NCBI RefSeq assembly: GCF_014650495.1
Contig: NZ_BMVB01000027.1
Coordinates: forward strand, 1 to 64,000
Source of the DNA: Streptomyces cinnamoneus
Lineage (GTDB): Bacteria; Actinomycetota; Actinomycetes; Streptomycetales; Streptomycetaceae
Direction: 5' to 3'
Length of the DNA: 64,000 nucleotides
Position 1 is the stretch's first letter. Each line of letters begins with the position of its first letter. Positions 59,220 to 64,000 of the stretch are shown here, one piece after another. The translations under genes and the position numbers were made by a program. The notes below the pieces were generated by a model. That model saw nothing but the letters and a program-made list of their open reading frames with translations, did no database searches and had not been told where the DNA came from.

Positions 59220-59771
59220 ATGTCGCTTCTCATCTCGGTGGTCGCCACGGCCATGGCCATCGCCTCGCCCATGGGGGCCACGGCCGCCCAAGCGCTGGTC
59301 GTCGACGGCCAGTTCAGGGCCGCCGACGGGGGAACGCACCGGGCGGTGACCTTCGACGGGACGGCGATTCCGGCCGGCAGCCGCGTCACGGTGATCGAGA
59401 GCACCTCGCCCGACGGCACGCGCGTGGAGCTGCGGGTCGGCGGGGTGCAGGCGAACCGGGTGTTCGGGGCCCACGTGCACACCCAGGCGTGCGGCACCAC
59501 GCCCGCCGCCTCCGGGCCGCACTACCAGAACGTCAAGGACCCCAAGCAGCCGTCGACCGACCCTCAGTACGCCAACGCGCAGAACGAGGTGTGGCTGGAC
59601 TTCACCACCGACGCGCACGGCGACGGCGCCGCGGTGAGCACGGTGCAGTGGAGGTTCCGGGCCGGTGAGGCCCGTTCCGTGGTCATCCACGACCACGGAA
59701 CCGCGACCGCGTCCGGGCAGGCCGGCACGGCCGGGGCCCGGCTGGCCTGCGTCAACGTGCCGTTCGACTGA
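59220..59771 (+). CDS. Secreted Cu/Zn superoxide dismutase-like protein
   Basis: 183 residues with a short signal peptide (SLLISVVATAMAIASPMGATAAQA). The Cu/Zn SOD fold is seen in RVFGAHVHTQACGTT (copper His pair), GPHYQN (shared His), NEVWLDFTTDAHGDG (zinc His/Asp region), VVIHDHGT (fourth His) and GARLACVNV (disulphide Cys partner). It would remove superoxide or bind copper at the cell surface. ATG 59220 follows AAAGGGG with six-base spacing. Confidence 0.85.
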   Translation: MSLLISVVATAMAIASPMGATAAQALVVDGQFRAADGGTHRAVTFDGTAIPAGSRVTVIESTSPDGTRVELRVGGVQANRVFGAHVHTQACGTTPAASGPHYQNVKDPKQPSTDPQYANAQNEVWLDFTTDAHGDGAAVSTVQWRFRAGEARSVVIHDHGTATASGQAGTAGARLACVNVPFD

Positions 59772-59822
59772 CCCGACCGACTCGACCGACCCGACCGGCG
59801 GACGTCACGCGACCGACGGACG

Positions 59823-61724
59823 TCACGCGCGCTTCTCGAACGGGCCCGGCACCGGGAAGTAGCCCTCCAGGAACGGCGCGATGAGCGCGTTCGTCCGCTC
59901 CATGTCCTCGGCCGTCGAGACCGTGTCGTTGATGCAGAAGACGTCCATGTCCCGGTGGGCCAGCAGCCGGTTGAGGCGGCGCGAGGTGTTCGGGTGCGCC
60001 AGGTCCATGTAGACGTAGCGCATCTCGGACGGTATGGCCCGGGCCTGGTGGTACGCGTAGTAGTGGTGCAGCGAGGAGGCGACCGAGAGGTCCTCGGGGC
60101 TGCGGAACTGCGCGGCGGCGGTGGCCTTGTGGGCGTCCGCGTACCGCTCCTCTATCTCACCGAGCACGCTGCGGCTCAGCGCGTGCGGCACGTGCCGCAT
60201 CTTCTGCGTGAAGGTGGTGGAGAAGCCCTCCTCGACCAGCGCGCGGTTGTTCTTCGCCGCGGCCGCCACCGGCGGGTCGGCCGGGTCGTGGACGCCCAGC
60301 GGGATCAGTGCGGGGGAGGGGAAGAACTTCGTCAGCCCGTTGGAGAAGAAGAACGTGTGCGGCGTCAGCGGGCTGCCGAGGAAGACGTCGTCGTTGAAGT
60401 ACAGGAAGTGCTCGGACAGGCCCTCGATGTGGTGGAGCTGGCTCTCGATGGCGTGCGAGTTGAACGTCGGCAGGGCGTTCGGGTCGGAGAAGATCTGCTT
60501 GTGGCTGACCACGCGGATGCCGGGGTGCGAGGTGTCCAGCCACTCGGGCGTCTGGTCGTCGGTGACCAGGTAGACCGTGCGCACCCAGGGCGCGTACTGG
60601 TGCAGGGAGCGCAGGGAGTACTTCAGCTCGTCGCGGCTGAGGTAGCGGGCGTCGTTCGCCGCCTCCTCGTGGCGGGTCTCGGCGCCGCCCGCGTCCCGCT
60701 GGGCCTGCGCGCGGCGGGCGGCCCAGACCGGGTCGCTGCCGTCGACCCAGGTATAGACGACGTCGATGGGGAAGGTGATGTCCTGGGGGAGGCGCAGGGT
60801 CAGCTCGGGGCGGGTGCTGACCGTGCGGCGGGCCCGGTCCAGGGCGCCCGCGTCCGTGTCCACCGTGTGCCCCAGCGGGCCCGTGAAGAGCTCCACCGGC
60901 GCCTCGACCGGCTCCGCGAAGGCGGGCACCTCCTCGACCACGCCGTTGCGGCGCGGGGCCACGAGCAGGGGGCCGTGCGGGCCCTCCTCGCGCGCCCAGA
61001 ACTGGATGTCGCAGCCGTGCTCCTGGCCGAGGACCAGCGTCCCGTCGGCGGTGGTGCGGAACCACGTGACGCGGGTGACGTCGCTCTTCTCCACCTGGCG
61101 CCAGGTGGAGGGCACGAAGCCGGGCAGCGGCTGGCCGGGGACGCCGTCACGGCCGACGGGCGCCACGTAGCCGGGTATGTGCCCGCACAGGCGGGCGAGG
61201 TGGTGCAGCACCCGGCGCCGGTCGGCGGCGGCCACCGCGATCGCGGGCGTGGTGCCGGCGCTCGCGTGGCGCACGCAGAAGTGGGCGATGCCCGCGTCCT
61301 CCAGCGTGGAGCACAGCAGGGTGAGGGTGTCGGCGCGGGTGCCGTGCGGGGTGAGGGCCGGGTCGACGAGGGCTATGTGCGCCTTGCCGTCCACCAGGAC
61401 CACCCGCGGAAGGGCCGCGTCCAGGTGGCCGGCGTAGCGGCGCTGGAGCCGGCGGCCGCGGATCTTCTGGCGGCGCTGCTGGAGGTCGAGCGAGTTGGCC
61501 ATGTGCTGCATGAGCGCGCCGCGGGTCTCGACGGACACGCGCTGGGCGATGGCCCGGCGGGCGCTCTCCGGCAGGACCCTGCGGTACGCCTTGACCAGCC
61601 CCGACTTCTCGGGGTTGGCGCGCTGGGCGGGGGTGCGGGGAGCCGTCTGGCCGGCCGGGGAAGTATCTGCGGCGGCAGGTATGCCCGCGCCGCGGGAGGG
61701 CGGGGTCGACGGCTCGCGTGACAT
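59823..61724 (-). CDS. Stealth-family sugar-phosphate transferase
   Basis: 633 residues. All four Stealth conserved regions are visible: CR1 IDVVYTWVDGSDPVW, CR2 RDELKYSLRSLHQYAPWVRTVYLVTDDQTPEWL and LYFNDDVFLG, CR3 HVPHALSRSVLGEIEERYADAHKATAAAQFR, and CR4 VFCINDT. An N-terminal DUF of about 300 residues precedes them. Stealth proteins build hexose-1-phosphate wall or capsule polymers. ATG 61724 is the first start. It faces the glycopolymer genes downstream across a 558-base divergent region. Confidence 0.9.
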   Translation of the reverse strand: MSREPSTPPSRGAGIPAAADTSPAGQTAPRTPAQRANPEKSGLVKAYRRVLPESARRAIAQRVSVETRGALMQHMANSLDLQQRRQKIRGRRLQRRYAGHLDAALPRVVLVDGKAHIALVDPALTPHGTRADTLTLLCSTLEDAGIAHFCVRHASAGTTPAIAVAAADRRRVLHHLARLCGHIPGYVAPVGRDGVPGQPLPGFVPSTWRQVEKSDVTRVTWFRTTADGTLVLGQEHGCDIQFWAREEGPHGPLLVAPRRNGVVEEVPAFAEPVEAPVELFTGPLGHTVDTDAGALDRARRTVSTRPELTLRLPQDITFPIDVVYTWVDGSDPVWAARRAQAQRDAGGAETRHEEAANDARYLSRDELKYSLRSLHQYAPWVRTVYLVTDDQTPEWLDTSHPGIRVVSHKQIFSDPNALPTFNSHAIESQLHHIEGLSEHFLYFNDDVFLGSPLTPHTFFFSNGLTKFFPSPALIPLGVHDPADPPVAAAAKNNRALVEEGFSTTFTQKMRHVPHALSRSVLGEIEERYADAHKATAAAQFRSPEDLSVASSLHHYYAYHQARAIPSEMRYVYMDLAHPNTSRRLNRLLAHRDMDVFCINDTVSTAEDMERTNALIAPFLEGYFPVPGPFEKRA

Positions 61725-62282
61725 GATCGTTTCAACCCCTCGGTCGTCCTGTATGGGCGCCCTTCCGTACTCCCGGATACCCCGGGAACCCTTCAGAACA
61801 GCACGTCACCAGCCCGACAGTGAACCCGGCGGCGCCGGAAAACAGAGAGTTAAGTAACTACCAGAGATTTTTACCCGGAAGCAATCTCTCGCATGCCCGC
61901 AAAGCGGGACCAATGCCAGCAGTGCCGGGGGGCCGGACGGCGCCGTGCGCGCCCCTCACCCCCAAGGGTCGCATCACGCCGCCGCAGCCCTGAAACGGAG
62001 GCGGCAATTCCGAGGGGCGTGTGGGGAAGCTCACCCAGGGGTGAAGGGGGCTGTCCGCGGTGCCCCCCGGGGCGGTACGGTGCCTGCCGTCCCCGGCACG
62101 GCGGAACCCCGGCCCGAGCCGTCCGTTCCCGGCCGAAGATCGGCTCATCGTCGGCCGCACGCGTGCCGGAGATCCGTTTACCCTGTTTGGGTGTACTTCC
62201 AGATCATGACTCCCGGGGCCCGGCGGAGCCCGCGCGACGATTCCGGCCTCGCGCCGGCGGCGAACGGACGCGGGGTACGCCC
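61725..62282. other. Divergent intergenic region of the glycopolymer locus
   Basis: 558 bases with no credible gene. Near the Stealth side there is an AT-rich patch with AGTTA-AG-TAACT (about 61850-61861) and a 7-bp inverted repeat AGAGATT/AATCTCT (61863-61869 and 61883-61889) that could form a small hairpin. Near the other gene, ACCC-TGTTT-GGGT (62180-62192) is a possible operator. Confidence 0.5.
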
Positions 62283-63320
62283 GTGACCGCGCCCCGTCAC
62301 GCCCTGCGCGTGATCAAGAAGTCCGCACGCATCGCGCTGCGCCGCAGCCCGGTCATGAAGGTCGGTGCGACGGTCCGCCGCCGCGCTGCCTCGGGCCTCG
62401 CCACCGGACGCAGCACGCTCGTCGACTCCGTCCTCATGCCCGCCGCCCACGGCTCCGCGGCCCGCGTGCAGTACGCCGCCGTCCTCGACGGCCACACCCT
62501 GAACCTCAACGCGGTGCTGCCCTCCGGCACACCCGCCGACGGCGGCGCCCACGTGCTCCTCGTCAGCGGCTCCACCCGCCTGCGGGCCGAGGCCCGGCTC
62601 CGGCAGGACGCCGCCGGCCGCACCACCGCCGAGGCGACCGTCCTGCTCGGCGAGGAGATCGGCGGCCTGCCCCTGGGCACCGGCCGCTGGACCCTCGGCC
62701 TGGAACTCGACGGCGGCACCGCGCCCGTCCGGCTGCGCCTGCTCGGCGACGGCCCCCCCGACTACGCCGGCCCCACCCGCGCCCTGGCCACCTGCCCGCG
62801 CACCGGCCGCCGGCACCGCCTCGGCCTCACCCCCGCCGGAGCGCTGCGGCTCACCGTCGCCGCACCGCTGCCCCGCGCGGAGGTCCTGCGCATCGAGCGC
62901 TCCTTCACCGGCGCCAAGCTGCTCTTCGCGCTCTACGGCCCCGCCGCCTCCGCCGCCGGCGACCCGCGGCCCGCCGTCGAGCTCCTCGACCAGCAGCGCC
63001 GGCAGCTCCTGCACCACGACGCCGAGCCGCTGCCCGGCGACGACACCGCGTGGCGGGTCACCCTGCCGCTGGGCCGGCTCCTCGCCGGCACCTCCGGCCG
63101 CCAGACCCTCTCGCTCCGCCTCGTGCCCGGCCCCCGCGGCGCCAAGCCGCTCGACCTCGGCCGCCACGACCACGACCTGAACGCCCCCCGCAAGGTCCTC
63201 ACCCCGCCCGCCTTCACCGTGCGGACGGAGACCGGCGCGTTCATCCAGGTCAAACCCCAGTACACCCGCCGCGGCGCGCTCCAGCTCGTCTGCACCCCGA
63301 GCAGCCTCGGGAGCACCTGA
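62283..63320 (+). CDS. Hypothetical protein of the glycopolymer locus
   Basis: 345 residues; not recognised. A basic N-terminus (APRHALRVIKKSARIALRRSP) precedes repeated beta-rich segments (RVQYAAVLDGHTLNLNAVLPSG, GRWTLGLELDGGTAPVRLRLLG, GRQTLSLRLVPGPRG) resembling carbohydrate-binding or Ig-like modules. There is no signal peptide or membrane helix. GTG 62283 opens the basic region. It is followed 79 bases later by a glycosyltransferase, so it may be a scaffold or modifier in glycan assembly. Confidence 0.65.
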   Translation: MTAPRHALRVIKKSARIALRRSPVMKVGATVRRRAASGLATGRSTLVDSVLMPAAHGSAARVQYAAVLDGHTLNLNAVLPSGTPADGGAHVLLVSGSTRLRAEARLRQDAAGRTTAEATVLLGEEIGGLPLGTGRWTLGLELDGGTAPVRLRLLGDGPPDYAGPTRALATCPRTGRRHRLGLTPAGALRLTVAAPLPRAEVLRIERSFTGAKLLFALYGPAASAAGDPRPAVELLDQQRRQLLHHDAEPLPGDDTAWRVTLPLGRLLAGTSGRQTLSLRLVPGPRGAKPLDLGRHDHDLNAPRKVLTPPAFTVRTETGAFIQVKPQYTRRGALQLVCTPSSLGST

Positions 63321-63399
63321 AGCAACCGAGCACCGAGCCAACCCGTCTAGACCACCGAGGCCACCGCACCCGGACCGCCGCACACTTCGAAGGCCGCAC

Positions 63400-64000
63400 G
63401 TGAAAATCACCTTTCTGCTGACCTCCGCCGACACCATGGGCGGCACCGAACGCGCCACCATGACGCTCGCCGAGCTGCTCGCCCGGCACCACGAGGTGGA
63501 GATCCTGAGCGTCTTCCGCACCCGCGGCGAGTCGTTCTTCGACAGCGGCACGGTGCGCGTGCGCAACCTCGTCGACAAGCGCGGCCAGCAGCGCCCCGTG
63601 CGCAGCGCCCCCGCCGGCGGCCCCGACCTCGCCGCGGCGCACAAGCGCCTCGCCGCCACCCCCAGCGCCCTGGTGCGCCCCGAGTGGGAGTCCGCCTTCA
63701 ACCGGCTGACCGACCTGGAGCTCACCGAGGCGCTGCGCACCATCGACGCCGACGTGCTGATCTCCACCACCCCGGCGCTCATGGCCTACATGGCCCAGCT
63801 CGCGCCCCGGCACGTCCTCACCGTCCACCTGGACCACCGCGTCTCGGAGCTGCGCGGCACCTCCGGCGAGCCGCTGCGCATGTTCACCTCGGCCATCGAC
63901 GGACTGGTCTCGCTCACCGAGCGCACCCGCGACTGGTTCGCCGAGACCCTCGGCGACTGCGCCCCGCGCCTGGCCACCATCGGCAACGCCCTGCCCGACG
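63400..64000 (+). CDS. GT4-family glycosyltransferase (partial, runs off window)
   Basis: The first 200 residues are present. The N-terminal GT-B domain opens MKITFLLTSADTMGGTERATMTLAELLA, with the typical GGTER nucleotide-side loop, followed by HHEVEILSVF and HVLTVHLDHR. The frame is open to the window edge. GTG 63400 is preceded by GAAGG. It likely elongates the wall or capsular polymer handled by the Stealth protein. Confidence 0.85.
   Translation, partial: MKITFLLTSADTMGGTERATMTLAELLARHHEVEILSVFRTRGESFFDSGTVRVRNLVDKRGQQRPVRSAPAGGPDLAAAHKRLAATPSALVRPEWESAFNRLTDLELTEALRTIDADVLISTTPALMAYMAQLAPRHVLTVHLDHRVSELRGTSGEPLRMFTSAIDGLVSLTERTRDWFAETLGDCAPRLATIGNALPD

Overview
The window is high-GC actinobacterial chromosome, almost certainly from a Streptomyces. 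The signs are GC-saturated third codon positions, many GTG starts, GTGA/ATGA stop-start overlaps, a SapB/AmfS-type lanthipeptide cluster, WhiJ/BldB-like helix-turn-helix and DUF397 genes, mycothiol-dependent and F420-type enzymes, and rare TTA codons in regulatory or accessory genes. I see no insertion sequence, prophage, CRISPR array or tRNA. One structured RNA gene (RNase P RNA, about 55380-55790) is clear. I count 63 supported protein-coding or RNA genes.

Layout. 0-6 kb: GNAT, ABM monooxygenase, TetR, a GT87-PAP2 fusion, and a three-gene DUF6230/DUF6114/secreted-protein operon. 6-9.3 kb: divergent cyp125-fadA5 pair, then a secreted transglycosylase. 9.5-15.7 kb: an ECF-type importer (S, fused double ATPase, T) translationally coupled to two cell-surface anchored proteins. 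15.8-16.1 kb: a 25-bp minisatellite. 16.4-18.1 kb: aldehyde dehydrogenase plus ferredoxin. 18.2-25.5 kb: complete class III lanthipeptide cluster (LanKC, precursor, two ABC half-transporters, convergent regulator with a TTA codon). 25.6-29.8 kb: a KstR-type TetR gene divergent from a glycosyltransferase/methyltransferase/prenyltransferase-like operon. 29.9-39.2 kb: acyltransferase, mycothiol-dependent enzyme, M1 peptidase lipoprotein, LLM oxidoreductase, DUF5336 protein, amidase, methyltransferase, two-component system. 39.4-42.4 kb: MaoC hydratase, Zn-alcohol dehydrogenase and SDR operon. 42.5-48.3 kb: small proteins, an iron-box-controlled binding lipoprotein, and the conserved Nif3 / zinc-ribbon / RNase H-phosphatase trio. 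48.3-52.8 kb: accessory island with HTH/DUF397 pair and a membrane NACHT NTPase. 52.9-64 kb: YaaA, RNB ribonuclease, rnpB, a putative toxin-antitoxin pair, YceI, PadR, GDSL, Cu/Zn SOD-like protein, and the start of a cell-surface glycopolymer locus (Stealth phosphotransferase, hypothetical, glycosyltransferase).

How the genes work together. The main cross-window theme is steroid side-chain catabolism. A CYP125-like P450, a FadA5-like thiolase, Hsd4B-like MaoC hydratase, Hsd4A-like SDR, an Rv3520c-like LLM oxidoreductase and a KstR-like repressor are all here but scattered over 36 kb. Two exact matches to the mycobacterial KstR box (TnnAACnnGTTnnA) lie upstream of kstR and of the MaoC operon. 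A second, different 19-bp palindrome is shared by the promoters of cyp125, the aldehyde dehydrogenase and the LLM oxidoreductase. The second theme is RNA-level control: a nested, mutually exclusive hairpin array between the lanthipeptide precursor and its transporters, a perfect 16-bp inverted repeat covering the Nif3 start codon, and a zinc-ribbon gene whose only plausible start codon is AUA. Functional calls rest on reading the sequence and on recalled family features; no database search was run.
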